NCBI GenBank assembly: GCA_002469605.1
Contig: DKMV01000089.1
Coordinates: 433 to 8,452, forward strand
Reading direction: 5' to 3'
Length of the DNA: 8,020 nucleotides
DNA from: Leclercia sp. UBA7405
GTDB taxonomy: Bacteria; Pseudomonadota; Gammaproteobacteria; Enterobacterales; Enterobacteriaceae
How positions within the stretch are numbered: the first letter of the stretch is position 1; each line of letters begins with the position of its first letter. This document shows, one piece after another, positions 1 through 5,995 of the stretch. The notes beneath the pieces were generated by a model. The model was given only the letters and a program-made list of their open reading frames with translations, was not told the origin of the DNA and ran no database searches. A program made the position numbers and the translations under genes.

Positions 1-201
1 GAACACGTTGAACAACTCCTGAGTGAGCTGCTGAACGTACTGGAAAAACATAAAACACCGACCGACCTTTCCCTGATGGTATTGGGAAATATGGTTACCA
101 ACCTTATTAATACCAGCGTTGCTCCGGCTCAACGTCAGGCCATCGCGAAATCATTCGCTCAGGCGTTGCAGTCTTCGGTTAACGACGACCCGGCACACTA
201 A
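1..201 (+). CDS. yejL: YejL family protein (5' end cut by window edge)
   Basis: Frame 1 is open from the first base and stops at TAA 199-201, giving 66 visible residues. They match E. coli YejL (75 aa as I recall it) almost residue for residue, including the stretch [17 protein letters not shown] and the AQRQAIA segment, so about nine N-terminal residues lie outside the window. YejL is a small UPF0352-family cytoplasmic protein of unknown function, rich in helix-forming residues and without membrane segments. It lies 19 bases upstream of yejM on the same strand, as in E. coli, and is probably co-transcribed with it. The identity is secure; the role is unknown. Confidence 0.95.
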   Translation, partial: EHVEQLLSELLNVLEKHKTPTDLSLMVLGNMVTNLINTSVAPAQRQAIAKSFAQALQSSVNDDPAH

Positions 202-220
202 GAGAAACAGACAACAGCAT

Positions 221-1981
221 ATGGTGACGAATCGTCAGCGCTACCGCGAAAAAGTGTCCCAGATGGTAAGCTGGGGGCACTGGTTTGCCCTGTTCAACAT
301 TCTGTTGGCAATGGTGCTTGGCAGCCGCTATCTTTTTGTTGCCGACTGGCCGACAACCCTGGCCGGGCGGATCTACTCCTGGATCAGCATCATTGGTCAT
401 TTTAGCTTTCTGGTGTTCGCCACCTATCTGCTGATCCTGTTTCCCCTGACGTTTGTCGTCATGTCCCAGCGGCTGATGCGGTTTATCTCCGCGATTCTGG
501 CCACCGTGGGCATGACGCTGCTGTTGATCGACAGCGAAGTCTTTACCCGCTTCCACCTCCATCTCAACCCTATCGTCTGGGAACTGGTGATTAACCCCGA
601 CCAGAACGAAACCGCACGCGACTGGCAGCTGATGTTTATCAGCGTGCCGGTGATCCTGCTGATTGAAATGCTGTTTGCCACCTGGAGCTGGCAAAAACTG
701 CGGAGCCTGACGCGCCGTCGTCACTACGCTAAACCCGTTGCCGCCCTCTTCTTTGTGGCCTTTATCAGCTCACACGTGATGTATATCTGGGCTGACGCCA
801 ATTTTTATCGTCCGGTAACGATGCAGCGCGCCAACCTGCCGCTCTCCTACCCGATGACCGCACGACGCTTTCTGGAAAAACATGGCCTGCTGGATGCGCA
901 GGAGTATCAGCGCCGCCTTGTGGAGCAGGGTAATCCGGAAGCAGTTTCAGTGCAGTATCCGCTCAGCAACCTGCGCTATCGCGATATGGGACAGGGCCAG
1001 AACGTCCTGTTGATTACCGTCGATGGCCTGAACTACTCCCGCTATGAGAAACAGATGCCGGCCCTGGCCGCCTTTGCGGATAACAACATCAGCTTTACCC
1101 AGCATATGAGCTCCGGTAATACCACGGACGCCGGTATCTTCGGCCTCTTCTACGGTATTTCGCCAGGCTATATGGATGGCGTGCTGTCGGCGCGCATTCC
1201 GGCCGCGCTGGTCACCGCCCTTAACCAGCAGGGTTATCAGCTGGGCCTCTTCTCCTCCGATGGCTTCAACAGCGCCCTCTACCGCCAGGCCCTGCTGTCT
1301 GACTTCTCGCTGCCGCCCGCGCGCAGCCAGACGGATGAGCAGACCGCCGGACAGTGGATCAACTGGCTGAACCGTTATGCCCAGGAAGATAACCGCTGGT
1401 TCTCCTGGGTGGCCCTCAACGGTACCGCCGTTGATGAGAGCAATGAAAAAGGCTTTACCCAGCGCTATGCCCGCGCCGCACGGGATGTGGACGTGCAGAT
1501 TGCCCGCGTCCTTGAGGCGTTGCGCCAGTCCGGCAAGCTGGAGAACACCGTGGTGGTGATTACCGGCGGGCATGGCGTCGCCCTGGGCAAGGATCGTGAG
1601 GGTATTGAGTGGTCGCGCCCGCGCCTGCACGTTCCGCTGGTGATCCACTGGCCGGGAACCCCGTCCCAGCGCATCAATATGCTTACCGATCATAAAGATG
1701 TGATGACCACCCTGATGCAGCGTCTGCTGCATGTGAATACGCCGGCTAACGAGTATTCCCAGGGCCAGGATCTGTTCAGCCCCACCCGCCGCCACAACTG
1801 GGTCACCGCCGCCGGCGGCAATACCCTGGCAGTGACGACGCCCGAACTGTCGCTGGTGCTTAACAGCAATGGCAGCTACAAAACCTATAACTTACAGGGC
1901 GAAAGACTAAGCGATCAGAAACCGCAGCTGAGCCTGCTGCTGCAGGTGTTAACGGATGAGAAACGCTTTATCGCTAACTGA
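221..1981 (+). CDS. yejM: YejM/LapC/PbgA, inner-membrane regulator of LPS synthesis
   Basis: This encodes 586 residues, the same length as E. coli YejM. Known for the family: it senses LPS at the periplasmic face of the inner membrane and binds LapB (YciM), restraining LapB-FtsH degradation of LpxC; earlier work called it PbgA and linked it to cardiolipin. Seen here: five likely membrane helices at about residues 17-38, 58-80, 85-104, 136-155 and 170-190. A basic linker follows with R215-R216 in YPMTARRF, the arginine pair implicated in lipid binding. The periplasmic domain (about 245-586) has an alkaline-phosphatase/sulfatase-like fold, with D268 in ITVDGLNYSR, T302 in SSGNTTDAG and H451 in TGGHG. 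ATG 221 is chosen because MVTNRQRYREKVSQM aligns with the E. coli start. It has no good Shine-Dalgarno (only AGAGA about 15 bases upstream), so coupling to yejL is plausible. The stop lies inside a perfect hairpin. Confidence 0.97.
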   Translation: MVTNRQRYREKVSQMVSWGHWFALFNILLAMVLGSRYLFVADWPTTLAGRIYSWISIIGHFSFLVFATYLLILFPLTFVVMSQRLMRFISAILATVGMTLLLIDSEVFTRFHLHLNPIVWELVINPDQNETARDWQLMFISVPVILLIEMLFATWSWQKLRSLTRRRHYAKPVAALFFVAFISSHVMYIWADANFYRPVTMQRANLPLSYPMTARRFLEKHGLLDAQEYQRRLVEQGNPEAVSVQYPLSNLRYRDMGQGQNVLLITVDGLNYSRYEKQMPALAAFADNNISFTQHMSSGNTTDAGIFGLFYGISPGYMDGVLSARIPAALVTALNQQGYQLGLFSSDGFNSALYRQALLSDFSLPPARSQTDEQTAGQWINWLNRYAQEDNRWFSWVALNGTAVDESNEKGFTQRYARAARDVDVQIARVLEALRQSGKLENTVVVITGGHGVALGKDREGIEWSRPRLHVPLVIHWPGTPSQRINMLTDHKDVMTTLMQRLLHVNTPANEYSQGQDLFSPTRRHNWVTAAGGNTLAVTTPELSLVLNSNGSYKTYNLQGERLSDQKPQLSLLLQVLTDEKRFIAN

Positions 1982-2002
1982 TTAATATTAAATCAGTTAG
2001 CG
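1972..2002 (+). repeat. Perfect 12-bp inverted repeat overlapping the yejM stop codon
   Basis: CGCTAACTGATT at 1972-1983 is the exact reverse complement of AATCAGTTAGCG at 1991-2002, with a 7-base AT-only loop between (1984-1990). The yejM stop TGA (1979-1981) lies inside the left arm, and the last sense codons are part of the stem. No T-run follows the right arm, so this is not a standard intrinsic terminator. It could protect the yejM mRNA 3' end from exonucleases, help Rho-dependent ending before the tRNA gene, or be a protein-binding palindrome. The structure is directly visible; its role is inference. Confidence 0.75.
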
Positions 2003-2012
2003 GGTCTGGCTC

Positions 2013-2040
2013 TTGCATTAAACGGGAAAGTGGGTAGTAT
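2013..2040 (+). promoter_or_regulatory. Putative promoter of the tRNA-Pro gene
   Basis: TTGCAT at 2013-2018 (-35, three of six consensus bases) and TAGTAT at 2035-2040 (-10, four of six) are 16 bases apart. Transcription would start around 2047, a few bases before the mature tRNA 5' end at 2054. The position is right for a single-gene tRNA unit lying between yejM and its own terminator. The boxes are imperfect, so this is a moderate call. Confidence 0.45.
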
Positions 2041-2053
2041 TAGCTTCCAGTGT

Positions 2054-2130
2054 CGGCACGTAGCGCAGCCTGGTAGCGCACTGTCATGGGGTGTCAGGGG
2101 TCGGAGGTTCAAATCCTCTCGTGCCGACCA
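2054..2130 (+). tRNA. proL: tRNA-Pro(GGG)
   Basis: This 77-base gene folds as a cloverleaf and encodes its own CCA end (2128-2130). The acceptor CGGCACG (2054-2060) pairs with CGTGCCG (2120-2126); the D stem is GCGC/GCGC; the T arm GGAGG-TTCAAAT-CCTCT is standard. The anticodon loop ATGGGGT (2086-2092) carries anticodon GGG at 2088-2090, which reads CCC proline codons. The sequence is nearly identical to E. coli proL, which also follows yejM. The anticodon stem is CTGTC/GTCAG, with one internal T-T mismatch. Relative to E. coli as I remember it (CCGTC/GTCGG), one C-G pair has become T-A, a compensatory change. The 3' end is not repeated elsewhere in the window, so there is no sign of an element integrated here. 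Confidence 0.97.
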
Positions 2131-2142
2131 AAAATCCCAAAA

Positions 2143-2174
2143 AAAAAGGTCAGAGAGCAATCTCTGACCTTTTT
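2143..2174. terminator. Bidirectional terminator between tRNA-Pro and the MFS gene
   Basis: GGTCAGAGA (2148-2156) pairs perfectly with TCTCTGACC (2161-2169) around a GCAA tetraloop. The stem is flanked by A's on the left (2139-2147) and T's on the right (2170-2174), which can extend it. On the plus strand it ends the tRNA transcript 13 bases or so after CCA. On the minus strand it lies about 20 bases after the stop of the convergent MFS transporter gene and is followed by a long U-tract. It therefore probably serves both units. Confidence 0.88.
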
Positions 2175-2193
2175 GCATTTTATGGTGGAATTA

Positions 2194-3381
2194 TCACTCT
2201 AGTTCAGCGGGTCGGCGTAGCAGGTAAACCAGCGTCACCAGCGAAATCAGCGCCCCGGCGTAGAAAGTGTATTCCGCTCCCCAGGTCTCCCAGATAATCC
2301 CGGCCCCGAGGCTGGCGAGCAGCAGCGCCACTCCGCTTACCATGCTAAACAGCCCAAAGGCCGTGCCGCGCAGATCGGCAGGCGCCGTGCGGGCAATCAT
2401 CGCCGAGAGCAGTCCCTGGGTCATGCCCATATGGATCCCCCACAGGGCCACGCCGAGCATAATGCCCGCCCAGTGGGTGGTCAGCGCCAGTACAATATCG
2501 GCGGCTATAAGCACGCCTAAGCCCCACTGGAGCAGGCGGGTGTGGCTCATTCGGTCAGAGAGTTTGCCGAAGGGATAGGCTGAGAAGGCGTACAGCAGAT
2601 TCATGGCTACCATCACCAGCGGGATCAGCGCCAGCGGAATACCGCTCTGCTGGGCGCGCAACACCAGAAATGCCTCGCTAAAGCGCGCCAGGGTAAAGAC
2701 CGCCCCGAGGCCAATCACCCACCAGCAGCTGGCGCCCAGCCGTTTCAGGTTCGCTTTGGTGATAGGATTAGTACGCCTGTGGGTGACCGGCGTGGCGGGC
2801 TCATGCAGGCCAAAAAAGAGCAGCGCCACGGCGAGAATGCCCGGAATAACCGCGACCCAGAAAATAGTGCGGAAATCATCGTTCCACAGCAGCATCATCC
2901 CCACCGCCAGCAGCGGCCCGAGAAACGCGCCTATGGTATCCATCGACTGGCGCAGGCCAAAGGCTGCGCCTCTTAGCTCAGGCGGGGTGACGTCCGCCAC
3001 CAGCGCATCACGCGGCGCGCCGCGGATCCCCTTCCCTACCCGGTCGATCAGGCGCGCGCCAAGTATCATCCCCGACGAGGAGGCGATAGCAAAAAGCGGT
3101 TTACTCGCCGCACCCAGCCCGTAGCCCAGCAGGGCCAGCCCTTTGCGCTTGCCAAGATAGTCGCTAATCACGCCGGAGAAGACTTTAATAAACAACGCCG
3201 TGGCTTCGGCAAGGCCTTCAATCAGGCCGATAAATATGACGCTTGCGCCAAGCGTGGTCACCATAAAGAGCGGCAGCAGGCTATGGATGATTTCCGAGGA
3301 GATATCCATCAGCATGCTGACACCGCCGACCACCCACACCCCCTTCGGGATGCGGCTTAGCGTAGTAAAGCGAGACACCAT
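2194..3381 (-). CDS. MFS transporter of unknown substrate
   Basis: This is a 395-residue, very hydrophobic protein with the length and spacing of a 12-helix major facilitator. Seen in it: a motif A in the loop after helix 2 (GVISDYLGKRK, residues 70-80); the conserved segment DRVGKGIRGAPRDALVAD (113-130), followed by RGAAFGL and MDTIGAFLGP; a central cytoplasmic loop about 195-215; and a second, degenerate motif A (GKLSDRMSH, 272-280). TPPELRGAAFGL (132-143) and APADLRGTAFGL (333-344) match, showing the duplicated six-helix halves. These traits fit a proton-coupled exporter or metabolite transporter but do not identify the cargo. ATG 3379-3381 has AGGAG at 3389-3393, seven bases away. No regulator is adjacent, and the terminator of the upstream small gene isolates it, so it looks like a single-gene unit; I see no convincing promoter. 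E. coli K-12 has no such gene here, to my knowledge. Confidence 0.88.
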   Translation of the reverse strand: MVSRFTTLSRIPKGVWVVGGVSMLMDISSEIIHSLLPLFMVTTLGASVIFIGLIEGLAEATALFIKVFSGVISDYLGKRKGLALLGYGLGAASKPLFAIASSSGMILGARLIDRVGKGIRGAPRDALVADVTPPELRGAAFGLRQSMDTIGAFLGPLLAVGMMLLWNDDFRTIFWVAVIPGILAVALLFFGLHEPATPVTHRRTNPITKANLKRLGASCWWVIGLGAVFTLARFSEAFLVLRAQQSGIPLALIPLVMVAMNLLYAFSAYPFGKLSDRMSHTRLLQWGLGVLIAADIVLALTTHWAGIMLGVALWGIHMGMTQGLLSAMIARTAPADLRGTAFGLFSMVSGVALLLASLGAGIIWETWGAEYTFYAGALISLVTLVYLLRRPAELE

Positions 3382-3435
3382 TTTCCCACTCCTGTGTTTT
3401 TAACCGGCCGCGGTCATCCGCTGCCAATAGCGCAC

Positions 3436-3459
3436 AAAAAAGCCAGCCCGGAGGCTGGC
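3436..3459 (-). terminator. Intrinsic terminator of the small membrane-protein gene
   Basis: GCCAGCC (3442-3448) pairs with GGCTGGC (3453-3459) around a four-base loop. On the minus strand the stem is followed by six T's (complement of the A's at 3436-3441). It lies about 18 bases after the TAA of the gene ending at 3478 and separates it from the MFS gene on the same strand. Confidence 0.88.
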
Positions 3460-3477
3460 CTTATATAAAGCATAGCG

Positions 3478-3741
3478 TTACTCAGGCTTATTACTGCCGC
3501 CGAGGAAAAAGATGCCTAGCGGTATCGCCAGCAGAACGGTAAAGACCGTGCTGTAAACGAGGATCATCGCCGACTGCAGCACAAACATGCTGGTGGTCCA
3601 GTGGGAGAGCGGGATGTTGTACTGATCGATAACGCCAACGATAGTTGCGCGGCCAACGCACGCCACGGCAATTAAAAAGACCACCAGCAGCGCCAGAAGA
3701 AATTTCCTGCCCGACGGGGTGTTAAGCTTTGCGCATACCAT
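3478..3741 (-). CDS. Small two-helix inner-membrane protein, possibly DUF2534 family
   Basis: The start at 3739-3741 gives 87 residues. It is chosen over an in-frame ATG at 3768 because AAGGA (3748-3752) lies six bases before it and the upstream extension (LFICKGKE) overlaps that site. The protein has a short basic N-terminus (NTPSGRKF), a first membrane helix at about residues 13-35, a polar segment with DQYNIPLSHWTTS (39-51), and a second helix at about 53-80 ending in GGSNKPE. Both termini are likely on the same side of the membrane. The sequence resembles what I remember of DUF2534, a family of small enterobacterial membrane proteins without known function; that assignment is from memory. 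It has its own terminator and diverges from ecotin across about 205 bases. Confidence 0.8.
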   Translation of the reverse strand: MVCAKLNTPSGRKFLLALLVVFLIAVACVGRATIVGVIDQYNIPLSHWTTSMFVLQSAMILVYSTVFTVLLAIPLGIFFLGGSNKPE

Positions 3742-3946
3742 CTCTTTTCCTTTACAGATGAATAACAAGAATTGCCGTTAACCCTACCACGATCGGCGGA
3801 ACCTTGCCACATCAGCACATAACGCTGGCTAACAAGCAAATATACAGTTCATAAAACCAGTTAAACGTAAAATTTAAGTAAATCGCACCAGTCATTCATG
3901 GTAATTATGTTACGCTAGCAGCGATCTTTGACCAAAAGGAATGATT
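3742..3946. promoter_or_regulatory. Divergent intergenic region between the small membrane gene and eco
   Basis: This 205-base gap must hold the promoters of both flanking genes. It is AT-rich between about 3836 and 3912. For ecotin, an extended -10-like TGTTACGCT (3908-3916) would start transcription near 3923, but no good -35 precedes it. For the leftward gene, TATATT on the minus strand (3839-3844) matches five of six -10 bases, again with only a poor -35. I see no clear operator or riboswitch. Confidence 0.35.
3936..3940 (+). promoter_or_regulatory. Ribosome binding site that decides the ecotin start
   Basis: AAGGA at 3936-3940 directly abuts ATG 3941, leaving no spacer, but is six bases from the in-frame GTG at 3947. 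Normal spacing therefore favours GTG 3947 as the initiation codon. Confidence 0.65.
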
Positions 3947-4426
3947 GTGAAAAAAACACCGAAGATTGTTATGGCCCTGCTGGCCGCCACCGCCTGCACC
4001 AGCGCCTTTGCCAGCAACGATATCCTTGCCCCTTTCCCTCAGGCAGAGAAAGGCATGAAGCGCCAGGTGATCCAGCTTCCGGCCCAGCAGGATGAATCCC
4101 GCTATAAAGTAGAGCTGCTTATCGGCCAGCAGCTCGAGGTGGATTGCAACCTGCATCGCCTGGGCGGCGAGCTTAGCCAAAAAACGGTTGAGGGCTGGGG
4201 TTACGACTACTACCTCTTCGACAAGGTCTCCTCACCGGTATCGACCATGATGGCCTGCCCGGACGGCAAAAAAACCACGAAGTTTGTCACAGCGGGGCTC
4301 GGCGAGCAGAGCATGCTGCGCTATAACAGCAAGCTGCCGATTGTCGTCTATACGCCGGATAATGTTGAGGTGAAATATCGCCTCTGGCAGGCGGAAGAGA
4401 AAGTGGAAGACGCCGAGGTGCGTTAA
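3947..4426 (+). CDS. eco: Ecotin, periplasmic serine protease inhibitor
   Basis: Known for the family: ecotin is a dimeric periplasmic inhibitor of chymotrypsin-fold proteases such as trypsin, chymotrypsin and neutrophil elastase. With the GTG start the product is 159 residues (161 from ATG 3941). The first 22 residues are a Sec signal peptide (KK near the start, a hydrophobic core, then SAFA) with likely cleavage before SNDI. The mature part keeps the family core: [46 protein letters not shown] and [17 protein letters not shown]. The reactive-site P1 methionine equivalent to E. coli Met84 is M101 (4247-4249). The disulfide pair is C67 and C104, spaced 37 residues as in E. coli C50-C87. The mature N-terminus before the PQAEKG motif is about five residues shorter than in E. 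coli. The gene is a single unit with its own terminator and lies near mqo, as in E. coli. Confidence 0.95.
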   Translation: MKKTPKIVMALLAATACTSAFASNDILAPFPQAEKGMKRQVIQLPAQQDESRYKVELLIGQQLEVDCNLHRLGGELSQKTVEGWGYDYYLFDKVSSPVSTMMACPDGKKTTKFVTAGLGEQSMLRYNSKLPIVVYTPDNVEVKYRLWQAEEKVEDAEVR

Positions 4427-4430
4427 GCTT

Positions 4431-4460
4431 AAAAAAGGGTTCCCTGAGGGAACCCTTTTT
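4431..4460. terminator. Bidirectional terminator between eco and the DUF1996 gene
   Basis: GGGTTCCC (4437-4444) pairs perfectly with GGGAACCC (4448-4455) around a TGA loop. Six A's precede it (4431-4436) and five T's follow (4456-4460). It begins a few bases after the eco TAA and ends just before the TGA of the convergent gene at 4464-4466, so it can end both transcripts. Confidence 0.92.
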
Positions 4461-4463
4461 ACA

Positions 4464-5867
4464 TCAGATCTCCGGCGTCTTTTTATAGCCGGTAAGCATT
4501 AATACCAGCCCCTCTTTCGATGCGGCCGGGCTGAACTGATAGTGGTTACCCTGGCGATCGCCGCCGATATACCAGGAGATCTCCGTTTTCCCTGCCGCCA
4601 GCGCTTTACGCACCGCTTTGTCGACATCGACCATGCGGTATTCCCGGGCATTATTAAGATAGAGCAGCGCATCCGAACCGTAATTGCAGGCCGGACGGTT
4701 TTTCCAGGTTACCGTAGCCGGATCCCACTCATTGCTGGTCGGATAGAAGAAGATCTGGTCGGCGCCGTTGGCCTCCACCTTGCCGCCGTAAATGCGCACC
4801 CGGTATTTAAACAGCGCCGGGTCCTGACCCTGGGGCAGCGGAGGGATTTTGAATTTAACCAGGCTCATGGTCTCAGCGTTGCGGGTGCGGCCGCCGTTTT
4901 TCCAGTTATCCTGCACCAGCAGCGTCTGCGCCGCCGGGGTTGGGGTGGTCGGGGTTTCACTGCTTACCCAGACGTTTGCCAGCGCCTGTGAATAGCCATA
5001 GGGCACGTTGGTGCCGCAGTCCATCCCCTTGTTCATACACATGTCGGTCATGAAGCGCGCGGCGTCTTCCGTCCAGCCGTTGATAAAGTCGGCGTGGGCG
5101 GTATAGAGGCTGCCCCAGCGCTCTTCACGCGTATCGCCGTTCATGGTGGGGTCGAGGGAAAGCTGGGCTTTGGCGGTATCCAGCGAGGTAATGCCGGGAA
5201 GCACATAGGCGACGTTCATATTTACCGTCGGGATCTTGACCGGGAAGCCGGACGGGCACTGGCCCTTCACATCGTAGGTGGCATTTATCATGCCGTGCAT
5301 CGGCTTGAGGTGGATGCCATCCCAGCAGTTCGGGAACTGAATACCGATATTAAACTGCACCGCATCTTTCGCTTTTCGCAGCCCGCATACCTCACCGATT
5401 TTATTGCTGTAGCCTTTACCGTTGGCGCATAAGAAGGTGATCCTGCCGTTTGGCGTCGTGCCGTGATGGTCGCCCGCCAGCAGCGCCAGCCCCGCCGGGA
5501 AGGGGTGCAGCGGATATTGATCGACGTTAGAGGCCTGATAATAGGTTTTCTGATAGGCAGGCTGTACCACGGTGCCGTCCGGCAGGCGCAGCGACGGGGC
5601 CCAGTAGGCGGAGCTGTCGGCTTTGTTATCGCAGGTGGTTTCCGGCTGCTGGCGCAGGCGCTGATAGTCTGACCAGGCATCGGTATGGGTGTTGCCGAAG
5701 AAATCATGCAGCATCGCCTGGTTCGGCATGCCGTACATCATGATGGCATCATCCCCGAGCGTATGGCTGGTGGCGCAGACAACGTGCGCCTGGGGGCCGG
5801 CGTGGGCATAAAGGGAAGGCAGTAAAAGTGCCGACGCGATGGCGGCGTAGAGTGTGGTCCTTTTCAT
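4464..5867 (-). CDS. Secreted DUF1996 protein with C-terminal DNRLRE/CBM96-like module
   Basis: The start at 5865-5867 gives 467 residues; AGGAG (5874-5878) lies six bases upstream, unlike the in-frame ATG at 5939. Residues 1-23 form a Sec signal peptide (MKRTT, hydrophobic core, AHA before GPQA). Residues about 28-260 look like DUF1996: HDFFGNTHTDA (54-64), TTCDNKADSSAYWAPSL (77-93), FPAGLALLAGDHHG (123-136), FPNCWDGIHLKPMHGM (178-193) and CPSGFPVKIPTVN (204-216). Nine cysteines (31, 79, 147, 161, 181, 204, 277, 284, 394) suggest disulfides. A Thr/Pro linker (SSETPTTPTPAAQ, 302-314) leads to a domain at about 315-461 with SLVKFKIPPL, WDPATVTWKNRP and YRMVDVDKAVRKAL, resembling DNRLRE/CBM96-type carbohydrate-binding modules. 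DUF1996 is known mainly from fungi and actinobacteria and has no established reaction that I can state. A glycan-related role outside the cytoplasm is inference. The gene is monocistronic. Confidence 0.85.
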   Translation of the reverse strand: MKRTTLYAAIASALLLPSLYAHAGPQAHVVCATSHTLGDDAIMMYGMPNQAMLHDFFGNTHTDAWSDYQRLRQQPETTCDNKADSSAYWAPSLRLPDGTVVQPAYQKTYYQASNVDQYPLHPFPAGLALLAGDHHGTTPNGRITFLCANGKGYSNKIGEVCGLRKAKDAVQFNIGIQFPNCWDGIHLKPMHGMINATYDVKGQCPSGFPVKIPTVNMNVAYVLPGITSLDTAKAQLSLDPTMNGDTREERWGSLYTAHADFINGWTEDAARFMTDMCMNKGMDCGTNVPYGYSQALANVWVSSETPTTPTPAAQTLLVQDNWKNGGRTRNAETMSLVKFKIPPLPQGQDPALFKYRVRIYGGKVEANGADQIFFYPTSNEWDPATVTWKNRPACNYGSDALLYLNNAREYRMVDVDKAVRKALAAGKTEISWYIGGDRQGNHYQFSPAASKEGLVLMLTGYKKTPEI

Positions 5868-5963
5868 TGTAATCTCCTGATATGAAAGGCCACATAGGTA
5901 ACAGAATGGCGTTGTTTCACCGAGAGATTGTCTGACCACTTTTCCGTTGCAGAGTGCTTTACA

Positions 5964-5990
5964 AATAAGGCCGGGAGACCCGGCCTTATT
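5964..5990 (-). terminator. Intrinsic terminator of mqo
   Basis: A perfect 12-bp stem (5964-5975 with 5979-5990) has a GC-rich core, GGCCGGG/CCCGGCC, and a three-base loop. On the minus strand it lies just after the mqo stop (5996-5998), and the stem end TTATT runs into a T-rich stretch. The flanks are less T-rich than at the other terminators here, but position and stability fit. Confidence 0.8.
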
Positions 5991-5995
5991 GTTTA

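Noticed and set aside
179..724. 181-codon minus-strand frame over the start of yejM
   Set aside because: It overlaps the conserved membrane domain of YejM; its Gln/His-rich, motif-free translation fits a shadow frame.
947..1795. 282-codon open frame on the minus strand within yejM
   Set aside because: It is antisense to the conserved YejM periplasmic domain, has low-complexity His/Gly/Arg-rich composition typical of a shadow frame in GC-rich coding DNA, and matches no family I recognise.
2603..3124. 173-codon plus-strand frame inside the MFS gene
   Set aside because: It is antisense to conserved MFS motifs, and its Ser/Arg/Pro-rich translation shows no domain.
3398..3427. Minus-strand TTGGCA / TTAAAA pair as a promoter for the MFS gene
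   Set aside because: The -35 is good, but the spacer is 18 bases, the -10 matches only three of six, and the predicted start would fall within the ribosome binding site.
3983..4000. Possible lipobox at Cys17 of the ecotin signal peptide
   Set aside because: The residues before the cysteine are A-A-T-A, without the Leu/Val/Ile expected at -3, and a better signal peptidase I site (SAFA) follows. Ecotin is a known soluble periplasmic protein.
5828..5835. Short match to the tRNA-Pro 3' end (GTGCCGAC), considered as an attachment-site repeat
   Set aside because: It is only eight bases long, lies inside the DUF1996 signal-peptide coding region, and no integrase is present.
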